Shown here in pieces: positions 1 through 9,788 of a DNA stretch of 64,000 bases. Under the pieces are notes generated by a model that did no database searches, was not told where the DNA came from, and worked only from the letters and a program-made list of their open reading frames with translations. Numbering within the stretch: position 1 is the first letter of the stretch; every line of letters starts with the position of its first letter. Position numbers and translations under genes: made by a program. The stretch comes from Bacteroidales bacterium (GTDB lineage Bacteria > Bacteroidota > Bacteroidia > Bacteroidales > UBA12077), in NCBI GenBank assembly GCA_016342685.1, contig JAEINU010000002.1, positions 701,085 to 765,084 on the forward strand, written 5' to 3'.

Positions 1-888
1 GCATATTTTCCAATCCCCAATAATCGTATGATGAAGAAGCATGTACCAAAATATAAGAATACCGATCAGAATGTTATTCTAAATTTATTATTTGCAGATA
101 AAAATTACTTCAGAACGATGAAAATTGACCTTAGGAAAAATTATTTAAATGATAATCTCTTCCGAAATAAAAAGGCTATAATTATTAATGAAGCTGCTGC
201 TCAACAATTAGGAATTAACAAAGGTACACCTATGCCCGTTTGTCTATCTGAAGAACGAGCAATAATTATAGAAGAAATTTGTAATAATTTTGATATTCAA
301 GGCATAAAGCAAAAGTCAGAACCTTTAGGTATTCAATTATCAGAATCTGAACATAAATTCTTATTTGTTAGATTAAAAACTGATCAACAAATCGAAGCTC
401 TCAACTCAATAAAAACTAAATATAAGAATATAACAAAGGGTCAAATACTATCAGCAGCGTTTGTTAAAGACAATATCAAACAGTTTTATAAGTCAGATTA
501 CAAACTACTTAAAGCAATACAAACAGGAACTTTCTTAACAATATTAATATCATTTATTAGTTTAATAAACGTTTATCTTTTAAGTTTAAAATCGAGAACA
601 AAAGAATTACTTCTAAGAAAATTTTCAGGAGCTAACGAATTTTATATCAACATTCTATTTATAAAAGATCAATTAAAAATTCTATTTTTAGCATTAATAA
701 TAAGTATTCCTATATCTGTCTGGCTAATTAATAAATGGTTAAACAACTACGCTCAGCATATTAATGTTTCCAGTAAAACCTTTATAATCTCAATAATTCT
801 AGCGTTTATATGTATGAGCTTTGCATCACTTATAAGCACTAGAATAATTTACAGAAAGAGTATATTATCAAACTTAAATAAGCCTTAA
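1..888 (+). CDS. FtsX-like ABC transporter permease, C-terminal part (5' end outside window)
   Basis: The reading frame is open from base 1, so the first in-frame ATG pair at 28 is probably internal and this is the tail of a longer gene. The visible 295 residues begin in a MacB-type periplasmic core, shown by the typical phrase 'AIIINEAAAQQLGI'. Three membrane segments follow at roughly residues 180-200, 225-245 and 262-285 of the visible part. The first cytoplasmic turn carries 'SRTKELLLRKFSGA', the FtsX signature usually written RTKEIgIRKvlGA. Bacteroidota have many such roughly 780-residue permeases that work with a separate ATPase in export or lipoprotein-type transport. No ATPase is visible here. 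The gene converges on rlmB with only 7 bases between stop codons. Family is confident; substrate is unknown. Confidence 0.85.
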   Translation, partial: AYFPIPNNRMMKKHVPKYKNTDQNVILNLLFADKNYFRTMKIDLRKNYLNDNLFRNKKAIIINEAAAQQLGINKGTPMPVCLSEERAIIIEEICNNFDIQGIKQKSEPLGIQLSESEHKFLFVRLKTDQQIEALNSIKTKYKNITKGQILSAAFVKDNIKQFYKSDYKLLKAIQTGTFLTILISFISLINVYLLSLKSRTKELLLRKFSGANEFYINILFIKDQLKILFLALIISIPISVWLINKWLNNYAQHINVSSKTFIISIILAFICMSFASLISTRIIYRKSILSNLNKP

Positions 889-895
889 AGTCGAT

Positions 896-1645
896 TTAGT
901 TTATTCTTTGCTTAACAGCTTCGTAAATTAATATAGATGCTGCTACAGAAACATTTAATGATTCTATTTCTCCTAGTATTGGAATTTTAACCATCTGATC
1001 GGCAATTCGTAAATATTCCATATCAACACCCTTATCTTCTGCACCCATTAATATAGCAGTTGGAATTGAAAAGTCGGTTTTATAATACATATCGGTTGCC
1101 TTTTCCGTTGCAGCCACAATCTGGATTCCACTCTCTTGTAAAAACTTAATAGTTGCTGTTAAACTTTTAACCCTACAAACAGGGATGTTTAAAAGAGCTC
1201 CAGCAGATGTTTTAACAGCATCGCCAGATATTTGAGCCGATCCTTTTTCTGGAATAATAATAGCATCTGCACCTGCACACTCAGCGGTTCGTGTTATTGC
1301 ACCAAAATTCCGCACATCAGTAACTTTATCTAAAACAACAAATAAAGGGTTTCTCCCTCTCTCATATAACGACGGGAGTATATTCTCTATGTTCTGAAAT
1401 TCGATTGGAGAAATGAAAGCAAGTACTCCTTGATGATTTTTCATCGTTACTCGATTAATTCTCTCATTAGGAACATATTGAAAAGGAATTTGAAACTCTC
1501 TTACTAAAGGCATTAGCTCCTGAATTAACTCCCCTTTTAAACCACTCCGAATCATTAACTTATCTATCTGCTTACCAGAATTAATTGCCTCAATAATTGC
1601 TCTTATTCCAAATATAAAATCCTTCTTTTCTTTCATCCTAATCAT
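896..1645 (-). CDS. rlmB: 23S rRNA (guanosine-2'-O)-methyltransferase RlmB, SpoU/TrmH family
   Basis: SpoU-family (SPOUT) methyltransferase that 2'-O-methylates a guanosine of 23S rRNA using S-adenosylmethionine. The N-terminal substrate-binding domain (about residues 8-80) starts 'FIFGIRAIIEAI'. The catalytic trefoil-knot domain carries motif 1 'NFGAITRTAECAGADAIIIP', motif 2 'ILMGAEDKGV' and motif 3 'IPILGEIESLNVSVAASILI', in the right order and spacing. At 249 residues it has normal length for RlmB. The start at 1645 overlaps the upstream lipoprotein stop as ATGA, which implies translational coupling; Met4 at 1636 is an alternative start. Family is secure. RlmB rather than a tRNA TrmH is inferred from the N-terminal domain. 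Confidence 0.9.
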   Translation of the reverse strand: MIRMKEKKDFIFGIRAIIEAINSGKQIDKLMIRSGLKGELIQELMPLVREFQIPFQYVPNERINRVTMKNHQGVLAFISPIEFQNIENILPSLYERGRNPLFVVLDKVTDVRNFGAITRTAECAGADAIIIPEKGSAQISGDAVKTSAGALLNIPVCRVKSLTATIKFLQESGIQIVAATEKATDMYYKTDFSIPTAILMGAEDKGVDMEYLRIADQMVKIPILGEIESLNVSVAASILIYEAVKQRIN

Positions 1646-2919
1646 TTTTGATAATAAATAATTTCACCATTTTTCCACAATCTTATGGTTGAATCCCAAC
1701 CTGAATCTTTTATTTTATCTCGTTTTAGTATATAATGATTTAAACTAAATGTATTTTCGTAATAGCTAAATGTAAAACTTATTCCTGGTCCTAAATCAAC
1801 CGGAGCATAAATCCATTTTTCTTCATTGTCCGATTTAAAAATGTAATCTGGCAATCCGTAAATAATATATATCATTCCACGATCGGTTTGCCAACCTTCT
1901 ACAAAAGATGTAAAATATTGGTTAGCATATTCGACCCGCTTATAAAATATTTTTACTAAATCTCTTGATCTTTCAATATTACTTACCTTACTAAGCCAGA
2001 AATTATCAACCTGCAACTTTGTATGTTTCCCTATTGAATCCTGATAGGATATTGTATCCTCATAATTAAAATATACCAGTGGTTCTATTAAATCGTTTGG
2101 TGTTATAACTTTTGGAAAATACTTACCAAATTGTTTAAGTGCAATACCATTTATTGCCTTATTTTCTTTTGTGAAATAATAAATCCCTTCCAAATTATAG
2201 TCTTTATAGGGTATTGAATCTAAATAACAAACCCAACTGGAATCGGGATTTGTGAAATTATATGAAATTGAATCGTTTATGTTTGCGGGAAATGGAGTTT
2301 TTTTTGATTTCTTAAAATAAAAAACATTTAAAGAATCAACACTAGTATTATAATGACTTATTCTAAATGCAGAGTTTATAAATTTCTCAGGATTTACATT
2401 TAGCTCAATCTCAGTCGAATCTTTAATTAAAAAATTTTGATGAGTGACATTAGCTGTTCTATCTACTTTTAAAAATGAATAATATTGGCTATTTCTATTT
2501 TGATCAATTGTAATTATTTCAAGAATATATTTATTCCCCATTTTTGCTTTAACGGGAATTTCAATATAAATGTACCTTTCGTTTAAATCTTTTTCAAAAC
2601 TAAAGAAACTTGTTAAACTATCTGTGATACGTTCCTTCTTTTCTAAATTGAATAAATTATATGCAATTTTTATTCTTGAAGTTAATAAATCATTACTACT
2701 TACATTGTTAAAGAGCAGTTCTTTTGTAAGTATTTTTCCTGCCAAAACAGAAGTGCTATCTGAAGTATTATACACCTGAAAATTTGGATGAAGCAAAGAA
2801 CTTGAAGGATTATATATCATTTCAAGATTACGTGGAGTAGTGCCTTTTTGTGAACTTGAACATCCAACAAAAAACAGTACGAATAAAATGAAAGAAATAT
2901 ACTTAATCGATCGTAACAT
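1642..2919 (-). CDS. GWxTD domain-containing lipoprotein
   Basis: 425-residue exported lipoprotein. The N-terminus is a lipoprotein signal with hydrophobic residues 5-19 and lipobox 'FVGC', giving Cys20 as the lipidated residue, followed by a Ser-rich linker. The C-terminal domain contains the family hallmark 'GWQTDRGMIYIIYGLPD' at about residues 342-358, as in the GWxTD domain known from Bacteroidota and Acidobacteria. The middle is beta-rich and unassigned. The function of this family is not established. The gene overlaps rlmB by 4 bases, and the ABC-F gene lies 29 bases upstream, so the three may be co-transcribed. Confidence 0.85.
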   Translation of the reverse strand: MLRSIKYISFILFVLFFVGCSSSQKGTTPRNLEMIYNPSSSLLHPNFQVYNTSDSTSVLAGKILTKELLFNNVSSNDLLTSRIKIAYNLFNLEKKERITDSLTSFFSFEKDLNERYIYIEIPVKAKMGNKYILEIITIDQNRNSQYYSFLKVDRTANVTHQNFLIKDSTEIELNVNPEKFINSAFRISHYNTSVDSLNVFYFKKSKKTPFPANINDSISYNFTNPDSSWVCYLDSIPYKDYNLEGIYYFTKENKAINGIALKQFGKYFPKVITPNDLIEPLVYFNYEDTISYQDSIGKHTKLQVDNFWLSKVSNIERSRDLVKIFYKRVEYANQYFTSFVEGWQTDRGMIYIIYGLPDYIFKSDNEEKWIYAPVDLGPGISFTFSYYENTFSLNHYILKRDKIKDSGWDSTIRLWKNGEIIYYQK

Positions 2920-2948
2920 ATATTTTGAGTAAAAGTATATAAATATAC

Positions 2949-4889
2949 CTAAATTCTTTGTTGTTTCAATTCATCAACAACTTCGGTAAGTTCTTCCCAA
3001 GAATGCATTTCTTGTTCGAGTTGTTTTTTGAGTTCATCATATTTTGCAAATAAAGATGGATCCTCATTCATTTTCTCGGGATTTGATAGAATTTCACTAA
3101 TTCGTTCCATCTCCAATTCCAGATTTTCGATTTTCGTTTCGGATTGTGCTACATTACTTTCCGCTTTCCTTATCTGTTTATCAATCTCTTTCCTTTCGAT
3201 ATATGATTGTTTATTCTCAGAATTCTGTTTTTCTTTTGATTTAGAAGATTGTTTTTCTTTACGTTCAATCTCTTTCAAATTTTCCAACTTTCTGTTTCTC
3301 AAGAACTCATATATACCACCTAGATGTTCTTTTATTTTCTGATCCCTAAACTCATAAACCTTTTCAACCAAGTCGTCGAGAAACTCCCTATCGTGCGAAA
3401 CAATAACTAAAGTGCCTTCATAATTCTTTAAGGCTTTTTTAAGAATATCTTTAGATCTTAAATCTAAATGATTTGTTGGCTCATCAAGTATTAATAAATT
3501 ATATGGTTTGAGCAACAGTTTTGCCATTGCTAACCTAGATCTCTCACCTCCAGAAAGAACCTTTACTTTTTTATCAATGTCTTCGCCTCCAAATAAAAAT
3601 GCTCCTAATATGTCTCTTATTTTTAGGCGAACATCACCAACAGCAATATCATCAATCGTTTGAAAAACAGTTTTATTTTCTTCTAACAGTTCATCTTGAT
3701 TTTGAGCAAAATACCCAACCGAAACATTATGACCTATTTTAAATTCACCACTATAATCAAGTTCACCTACAATTATTTTCGATAAAGTGGATTTACCTTC
3801 TCCATTTCGTCCCACAAAAGCAATTTTTTCGCCACGTGTTACTGTTAAATCAATATCCCTAAATACAGTAAGATCACCATAATTTTTAGTTAGATCCTTA
3901 GCACGTATTACCAAATCTCCAGAACGAGGTGCAGGAGGAAATTTGATACTCATTGCGGAACTATCCTCTTCATCAACTTCAATACGTTCAATCTTATCAA
4001 GTTGTTTTATTCTTGATTGTACCTGAACAGCTTTTGTTGCTTTGTATCTAAATCTTTCGATAAAATCTTCGGTTTCATCAATTATCTTTTTTTGATTTTT
4101 GTATGCTGCCATTTGCTGTTCTCTTCGATCTTTTCTTAAAATCTCGAATTTCGAATAAGCAGCATTGTAATCATAAATCTTTCCTAAAGAAATTTCTACA
4201 GTTCGCTTTGTAATATTATCTAAAAAAGCTCTATCGTGGGAGATTAAAACAACTGCTCCCGGATAATCTTTCAAAAAATCTTCGAACCATTGAATAGCCT
4301 CAATATCGAGGTGATTTGTTGGCTCATCCAATAATAAAACTTTGGGTTTTTGAAGTAAGATTTTTGCTAATTCAATACGCATTCTCCAACCACCACTAAA
4401 CTCTGATGTTTGACGCTCAAAATCGGTAGGCTTAAAGCCCAAACCTAACAATGTTTGTTCAATATTTGCTTCAATAGATCCTCCTCCCAAAATTTGGTAT
4501 CGATCGCTTGCATCAGTTAATTTGTGAATTAATTTAAGATATTCCGACGATTCGTAATCGGTTCTATCTGATAATTGAGAGTTTATATTTTTTATTTCTT
4601 CGTCAAGTTTCAAAACCTCCGAAAATGCTTCCCTAGATTCATCAAATACTGTCCGACTATCTCTACAAACCATATTTTGAGGTAAATAACCTAAACTTAT
4701 ATCTGGAGGAATAGTAACCGAACCCTTTGTGGATGGCTGAATGCCCATGAAAACTTTTAGTAAAGTTGATTTCCCTGCACCATTCTTCCCAACCAAACCA
4801 ATTCGATCTTTTGGATTTACTACAAAAGAAACATCCCTAAATAATTGGAAACCGCCAAATTCAATCGTTAACTGATCTACTGAAATCAT
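2949..4889 (-). CDS. ABC-F family ATPase (duplicated ABC domain, Uup/YheS-like)
   Basis: Soluble protein with two ABC domains and no membrane segment, the ABC-F layout associated with ribosome-linked translation factors. Domain 1 has Walker A 'GKNGAGKST' (residues 34-42) and signature 'FSGGWRMRIELAK'. Domain 2 has Walker A 'GRNGEGKST' and signature 'LSGGERSRLAMAKLLL'. Both have Walker B followed by 'LLDEPTNHLD'. A charged helical linker joins the domains, and a Lys/Glu-rich coiled coil of about 110 residues forms the C-terminus. I chose the start at 4889 (MISVDQL) over the longer frame to 4940. The extra N-terminus is hydrophobic and unlike the family, and a TATCTTTG promoter box at 4907-4914 lies inside it. 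ABC-F membership is firm; the subgroup is not resolved. Confidence 0.93.
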   Translation of the reverse strand: MISVDQLTIEFGGFQLFRDVSFVVNPKDRIGLVGKNGAGKSTLLKVFMGIQPSTKGSVTIPPDISLGYLPQNMVCRDSRTVFDESREAFSEVLKLDEEIKNINSQLSDRTDYESSEYLKLIHKLTDASDRYQILGGGSIEANIEQTLLGLGFKPTDFERQTSEFSGGWRMRIELAKILLQKPKVLLLDEPTNHLDIEAIQWFEDFLKDYPGAVVLISHDRAFLDNITKRTVEISLGKIYDYNAAYSKFEILRKDRREQQMAAYKNQKKIIDETEDFIERFRYKATKAVQVQSRIKQLDKIERIEVDEEDSSAMSIKFPPAPRSGDLVIRAKDLTKNYGDLTVFRDIDLTVTRGEKIAFVGRNGEGKSTLSKIIVGELDYSGEFKIGHNVSVGYFAQNQDELLEENKTVFQTIDDIAVGDVRLKIRDILGAFLFGGEDIDKKVKVLSGGERSRLAMAKLLLKPYNLLILDEPTNHLDLRSKDILKKALKNYEGTLVIVSHDREFLDDLVEKVYEFRDQKIKEHLGGIYEFLRNRKLENLKEIERKEKQSSKSKEKQNSENKQSYIERKEIDKQIRKAESNVAQSETKIENLELEMERISEILSNPEKMNEDPSLFAKYDELKKQLEQEMHSWEELTEVVDELKQQRI

Positions 4890-4906
4890 ACTTAAAATAA
4901 TTTTCG

Positions 4907-4940
4907 CAAAGATAAAATTTAAAAAATAACATTTTAGCAA
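4907..4940 (-). promoter_or_regulatory. Bacteroidota-type promoter of the ABC-F gene
   Basis: On the minus strand TATCTTTG (4907-4914) matches the Bacteroidota -7 consensus TAnnTTTG. A TTG at 4938-4940 lies 23 bases upstream as a possible -33 element. Transcription would start near 4900, just ahead of the ATG at 4889, which supports that start. Confidence 0.55.
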
Positions 4941-4983
4941 CTAGCTAAATACTTAATAATAATTAAGCATAAACTTTTAATTA

Positions 4984-4991
4984 TATCTTTG
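4984..4991 (+). promoter_or_regulatory. -7 promoter box for rlmD
   Basis: TATCTTTG matches TAnnTTTG exactly and lies 24 bases before the GTG start of rlmD. No clear -33 TTG is present at the expected distance. It is back-to-back with the divergent ABC-F promoter. Confidence 0.5.
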
Positions 4992-5015
4992 TAAAAAATT
5001 TAAAAAATCTGAAAA

Positions 5016-6425
5016 GTGGGTAGAAAAAGAAAATCATTGCCATTTCTTGAAGAAATTGAGATAATTGATGTGGTAGCAGAAGGCAAGGCAATTGCAAAAA
5101 CCGATGGTAAAGTTGTATTTATTACAGGAGTTGTTCCTGGCGATATTGTTGATGTTCAGGTTATAAAAAAGAGAAAAAGTTTTATGGAAGGGATCCCTGT
5201 TAAATTCCATAAATACTCTGACATTAGAGTTGAAGCATTTTGTGAGCATTTCGGAGTTTGTGGAGGTTGTAAATGGCAGAATTTACCTTACAACGAACAA
5301 TTAAAATATAAAAATCAGCAGGTTATTGATAATTTAGAGAGAATAGCTAAAGTCGAACTGCCTGAGATTGATACTATACTTCCATCAGAAAAAACCCAGT
5401 TTTATAGAAATAAACTTGAATTTACATTTTCGAATAAGCGCTGGTTAACTAAAGATGAAATTGACACGCAAGATGAATTGGATCGAAATAATGCACTTGG
5501 GTTTCATGTTCCTAAAATCTGGGATAAAATTGTAGACATAAAAAAATGTTATTTACAAGATGAACCATCGAATTCGATTCGTCTTGAATTTAAAAAATAT
5601 GCTACTGATCATAATCTTTCGTATTTTGATATTAGAAATCAGGAAGGGCTTTTGCGTAATCTGATAATTAGAACATCAACAACAAAAGATTTAATGGTTA
5701 TTGCCGTTTTTTATCGCAATGATGAAGAAATAATTAAGAGCTTATTAAATCATATTAGCGAAAAATTTCCCGAGATTACTTCTTTAATGTATATCGTTAA
5801 TGCTAAGGCGAATGATTCTATTACAGATCAAAATGTAATATTATTTAAAGGAAATGATTTCATTTATGAGCAAATGGAAGATTTAAAGTTTAAGATTGGG
5901 CCTAAATCGTTTTATCAAACAAATTCTGAACAAGCCTATAATCTTTATTCAAAAACCAGAGATTTTGCTAATCTTTCCGGAAATGAAATTGTTTATGATT
6001 TATATACAGGAACAGGTACTATTGCTAATTTTGTAGCAAGAAAAGCTAAAAAGGTAATCGGAATTGAATATGTGCCCGAGGCTATTGAAGATGCTAAAAT
6101 TAATTCTGAAATTAACAGTATCTCAAACACAGATTTTTATGCTGGAGATATGAAGGATTTATTAAACACTTCGTTTATAGATGAACATGGAGCTCCAGAT
6201 GTAATTATTACAGACCCTCCTCGCGCTGGTATGCACAAAGATGTTATAGAAACAATTATTAAAGCATCACCAAATAAAATTGTTTATGTTAGTTGCAATC
6301 CGGCTACACAGGCAAGAGATATTAATTTATTAGATGAATATTACAAAGTTACTAAAGTTCAACCGGTTGATATGTTTCCGCATACCTTTCATGTGGAAAA
6401 CATTGTTCTTCTCGATAAACGATAA
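5016..6425 (+). CDS. rlmD: 23S rRNA (uracil-C5)-methyltransferase RlmD/RumA family
   Basis: SAM-dependent RNA m5U methyltransferase. An N-terminal TRAM RNA-binding domain covers about residues 10-65. A cysteine cluster 'CEHFGVCGGCKW' follows, as in the Fe-S-containing RumA family. The C-terminal Rossmann domain has the SAM loop 'DLYTGTGTIANFV', the 'DPPRAGMH' motif and the catalytic cysteine in 'VSCNPATQARD'. At 469 residues it has the length of RumA-type enzymes. It starts with GTG at 5016; no ATG upstream fits the family N-terminus. RlmD is the default name, but enzymes of this family in other phyla can modify one or both of two 23S uridines, so the exact target base is inferred. Confidence 0.9.
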   Translation: MGRKRKSLPFLEEIEIIDVVAEGKAIAKTDGKVVFITGVVPGDIVDVQVIKKRKSFMEGIPVKFHKYSDIRVEAFCEHFGVCGGCKWQNLPYNEQLKYKNQQVIDNLERIAKVELPEIDTILPSEKTQFYRNKLEFTFSNKRWLTKDEIDTQDELDRNNALGFHVPKIWDKIVDIKKCYLQDEPSNSIRLEFKKYATDHNLSYFDIRNQEGLLRNLIIRTSTTKDLMVIAVFYRNDEEIIKSLLNHISEKFPEITSLMYIVNAKANDSITDQNVILFKGNDFIYEQMEDLKFKIGPKSFYQTNSEQAYNLYSKTRDFANLSGNEIVYDLYTGTGTIANFVARKAKKVIGIEYVPEAIEDAKINSEINSISNTDFYAGDMKDLLNTSFIDEHGAPDVIITDPPRAGMHKDVIETIIKASPNKIVYVSCNPATQARDINLLDEYYKVTKVQPVDMFPHTFHVENIVLLDKR

Positions 6426-6540
6426 AAACAACTTATATACAAAAACTACCATTTCACACCATTAAATACGTTATCTATCAACAAATCAAACATTTTTGAT
6501 TTGAAATCTTATTAAATTTATTTAAATTAGCTAAACTTAC

Positions 6541-6575
6541 TGCTGGAAATTAAAGCTTTTCCAGCATTATTTTTA
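6541..6575 (+). terminator. Hairpin plus T-rich tract in the leader of the phosphatase gene
   Basis: An inverted repeat with arms TGCTGGAA (6541-6548) and TTCCAGCA (6559-6566) is followed by TTATTTTT. It looks like an intrinsic terminator but sits 115 bases after the rlmD stop and only about 10-20 bases before the next ATG. A weaker hairpin (AAATCAAA/TTTGATTT) lies at 6483-6502. Confidence 0.4.
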
Positions 6576-6585
6576 GTCAAAAAAA

Positions 6586-7977
6586 ATGATAGGCAAAATA
6601 TCAGAATCGAATCTTCAAGAACCATACAGTTATACTGATTTATTATTTGGAAATCGTGAGAATTACAGTCTTGAACATCGTTTCTTTAATTCAGTAAGTC
6701 TGTTCTCTGCATTGGCTGCCTGCTTTGCCACAATTACAAATATCGCCCTACGCTTAAATATTGAGCTTACTATATTTACATTTATTTCAAGTATCATTCT
6801 ATTTTCATTTTATTTTTTATCACGAAAAAAAAAGATTTATAAATCACTTGTAATTCCCTACATACTATACTCACTAATAGTACTTTCTGTTGTGTGGTTT
6901 TTTAATGCAGGATCAGATGGTCCTGTTGTTTTTGTTTATCTTGTTGGGCTAGTTTTGTTTGTTATTATTACAGAAAAGAAAATCAGAGTTATTGTTATTA
7001 CCTTTTTCCTATTAAATCTTGTTTCTCTTTTTACAATTGAAAAACTTTATCCTCATTTAATTATTCCCTATGAAAGTGACTTTATCCGGTTTTATGATGT
7101 TTCGATTACATTTCTATTTTCATTTATCCTGATTTATTTTGTTGTCTCTGTTTTAGTAAGGAGTTATCGTGAAGAGAAAATCATTAATACATCTCAACGA
7201 GATAAATTAATGTTTCAAAAAGCGCAAATCACAGATAGTATTCAATATGCAAAAAGTTTACAAACAGCATTATTAACTGAGCAATTGCTTTTAGACAAAA
7301 TCATCCCAAAACACTTTATTTATTACGTTCCTAAAGATATAGTTAGTGGTGACTTTTATTGGGCAAAAAGAATAAATAATTTTACAATAATAGCTGCTGC
7401 TGATTGCACAGGACATGGTGTTTCGGGTGCATTTATGAGTGTAATTGGAATTTCTCTTTTAAATGAAATTGTACGACAAAAAGAAATTAAAAAGGCAAAT
7501 CAAGCTTTAGAAGTTTTACGATATGAATTGAAGGAAACACTTAACCAAACTGACGAAGATTATTCACACAATAATGGAATGGATATTGCCCTTTGTGTAA
7601 TTAATCACGATGAAAAAATTATACAATATGCTGGTGCGAATGCTCCTCTTTACCTTTTACGTAAAAATAAACTTATTGAATACAAACCAACTCGCAATCC
7701 GATAGGTGTTACTCCTATTGAGATTCCGTTTCTTAATAATGAAATTGAATACGAAGATGGAGATATGTTCTATTTATTTTCTGATGGTTTCGCTGATCAA
7801 TTTGGCGGAAGTGAAGGAAAGAAGTATCAGTCTCGACGATTTAAACACTTGTTACTTGATATTTATAAAAAACCACTAATTATCCAAAAAGACCTAATTG
7901 ATCTAAGTTTAAAAAAATGGATGAGTAATAAACATGAACAAGTTGATGATATTCTAATATTTGGATTCAAACCATAA
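6586..7977 (+). CDS. Membrane-anchored SpoIIE-type PP2C serine phosphatase
   Basis: 463 residues. The N-terminal half holds about six hydrophobic segments between residues 35 and 195. A helical linker follows with 'SIQYAKSLQTALLT', a phrase typical of Bacteroidota proteins of this type. The C-terminal SpoIIE/RsbU-like PP2C domain (about 240-460) has metal-binding motifs 'SGDFYWAKR', 'ADCTGHGVSGAFMS' and 'YLFSDGFADQFGG'. Such proteins dephosphorylate anti-anti-sigma or other Ser/Thr-phosphorylated partners in response to a signal; no partner is encoded nearby. The ATG at 6586 follows an A-rich stretch. It converges on the symporter gene with a shared terminator. Domain call is firm; signal and target are unknown. 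Confidence 0.9.
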   Translation: MIGKISESNLQEPYSYTDLLFGNRENYSLEHRFFNSVSLFSALAACFATITNIALRLNIELTIFTFISSIILFSFYFLSRKKKIYKSLVIPYILYSLIVLSVVWFFNAGSDGPVVFVYLVGLVLFVIITEKKIRVIVITFFLLNLVSLFTIEKLYPHLIIPYESDFIRFYDVSITFLFSFILIYFVVSVLVRSYREEKIINTSQRDKLMFQKAQITDSIQYAKSLQTALLTEQLLLDKIIPKHFIYYVPKDIVSGDFYWAKRINNFTIIAAADCTGHGVSGAFMSVIGISLLNEIVRQKEIKKANQALEVLRYELKETLNQTDEDYSHNNGMDIALCVINHDEKIIQYAGANAPLYLLRKNKLIEYKPTRNPIGVTPIEIPFLNNEIEYEDGDMFYLFSDGFADQFGGSEGKKYQSRRFKHLLLDIYKKPLIIQKDLIDLSLKKWMSNKHEQVDDILIFGFKP

Positions 7978-8012
7978 AAAAATCATCCTTTAATTTAAAG
8001 GATGATTTTTTT
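7976..8012. terminator. Bidirectional intrinsic terminator
   Basis: An A-run, the stem AATCATCCTTTAA / TTAAAGGATGATT and a T-run lie between the convergent phosphatase and symporter genes. The flanking A and T tracts let it serve both strands. Confidence 0.8.
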
Positions 8013-8030
8013 ATATGCCAATAATATTTC

Positions 8031-9749
8031 CTATACCTTTTCAGGAATTTTAACATCAGGGTTTTCTTTCTTAAAAGTAACCCAATAATTTCTTATTGTA
8101 GATCTTACTTCTTTCCTCAGTAATAAGATTCCCAACAAATTCGGAATAGCCATGAAAACAACCGTTAATAAGGATAAATTCCATATAATCGTTGTATCTG
8201 TAAATCCTGCAAAGAAGAATCCTACAACATACAATAATCTGTAATAAACCACATATTTAGCACCAAATAAGAAAGTAACTGATCTATCTCCATAATACGA
8301 CCATGATATAGCAGTTGAGAAGGCAAATAGCAACAATCCAATCGAAACTATATATTTACCCCACTCCCCAAAGAAACTCCTTGTAAATGCCTTCGCAGTT
8401 AGTGGAGCACTATGAATTAATGATTCTCCTTGGAATGATACATTATTTTCTCCATCCGCTATTCTGCCATCAGCCACATTTACAGCACCACTATATAATT
8501 CACCGTTTAAATAAACTTTTATATTTTCCGCAATGGATCGAGCATGTATTATCGTTAATTCATTTTGAATTTCACCATCAATGACTTTAAGATCACCAGT
8601 AAAAACAGGTAAAAAACTTTCATTTAGCAAATGATTTAAAATAGCTTTTTGATCTTCTTTAACTTCACCATTATATGGATCTGCAAATACAATCATATCC
8701 GTTTTTTGGAACTGATTATCGAATTTTTCGTTCCAAACACCAGAAGACAATAGCACTAAACCTGTAATTGTACATATAATAATTGTATCGATAAATGGTT
8801 CTAGAATTGCTACCATACCTTCAGAAACAGGTTCGTGTGCACGTGCTGCAGAGTGAGCAATTGGAGCGGAACCCTGACCTGCTTCATTAGAAAATAATCC
8901 ACGATTTACACCCTGATTAAACATAAAAGCAAAACTTGCTCCCAAAAATCCACCTATAGCAGCTTGTCCTGTAAATATATTTGAAAATATTGCTCCGAAA
9001 GAAGGAATAATATTCTGATAGTTTGTAATAATAACAGCAAAAGCTCCAATTAGATATACCAATGCCATACCAGGAACCAATCGCTCAGTTACCTTAGCAA
9101 TCCTTTTTATTCCACCAATAATTACAAAGCCCAATAATACGGCTAATACTGCGCCAGTTATTATTCGATCAATTCCAAAAGTTGCTAGAACAGAATTGGT
9201 AATACTGTTAATTTGCGGCATACTTCCCGATCCAAACGAAGAAAGAATTGTTGCAGCAGCAAAAAAAATCCCTAACCATTTCCCAGTTTTAATAATTTTT
9301 CCGCTTTTTAGATTGATGTTTAATCTTTTCTTCATATAATACATTGGACCACCTGCAACCATTCCTTTCTCGTCAAAATCACGGTACTTATGAGACAATG
9401 TAACTTCAACAAATTTGGTTGTCATTCCAAAGAATGCAGTAACAAGCATCCAAAACAATGCTGCCGGACCTCCCATGAAAATCGCAAAAGCCACTCCAGC
9501 AATATTACCTGTTCCAACAGTACCTGAAAGTGCAGTTGTTAATGCTTGAAAATGAGAAGTATCTCCTTCATCTTCTTTTTTATCAAATTTTCCACTAACT
9601 ATTTTTATAGCATGTTTAAAATATCTTAACTGTGGGAATTTTAAATAAAGTGTAAAGAATAATCCTGTTCCAACCAAAAAAAATACGAACCACTGGTGTC
9701 CGCCTAATATACTATGTAAACTTTGAAAGAAATCATTTAATTGTTGCAT
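8031..9749 (-). CDS. Alanine/sodium symporter (AGCS family) with an inserted extracytoplasmic loop
   Basis: Sodium (or proton)-coupled amino-acid carrier of the AGCS family, with many membrane segments. The family phrases '[16 protein letters not shown]', '[17 protein letters not shown]', '[12 protein letters not shown]' and '[19 protein letters not shown]' are all present. At 572 residues it is about 100 longer than typical relatives. The excess is a hydrophilic insert at about residues 345-455 between two membrane segments, containing '[18 protein letters not shown]', likely a small beta-rich external domain. The gene is transcribed alone from a clear promoter. Likely substrates are alanine, glycine or related amino acids, inferred from family. 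Confidence 0.9.
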   Translation of the reverse strand: MQQLNDFFQSLHSILGGHQWFVFFLVGTGLFFTLYLKFPQLRYFKHAIKIVSGKFDKKEDEGDTSHFQALTTALSGTVGTGNIAGVAFAIFMGGPAALFWMLVTAFFGMTTKFVEVTLSHKYRDFDEKGMVAGGPMYYMKKRLNINLKSGKIIKTGKWLGIFFAAATILSSFGSGSMPQINSITNSVLATFGIDRIITGAVLAVLLGFVIIGGIKRIAKVTERLVPGMALVYLIGAFAVIITNYQNIIPSFGAIFSNIFTGQAAIGGFLGASFAFMFNQGVNRGLFSNEAGQGSAPIAHSAARAHEPVSEGMVAILEPFIDTIIICTITGLVLLSSGVWNEKFDNQFQKTDMIVFADPYNGEVKEDQKAILNHLLNESFLPVFTGDLKVIDGEIQNELTIIHARSIAENIKVYLNGELYSGAVNVADGRIADGENNVSFQGESLIHSAPLTAKAFTRSFFGEWGKYIVSIGLLLFAFSTAISWSYYGDRSVTFLFGAKYVVYYRLLYVVGFFFAGFTDTTIIWNLSLLTVVFMAIPNLLGILLLRKEVRSTIRNYWVTFKKENPDVKIPEKV

Positions 9750-9788
9750 AAAAATTGGTTTCTTTTGTAAATATTTTTGTTATGTAAA

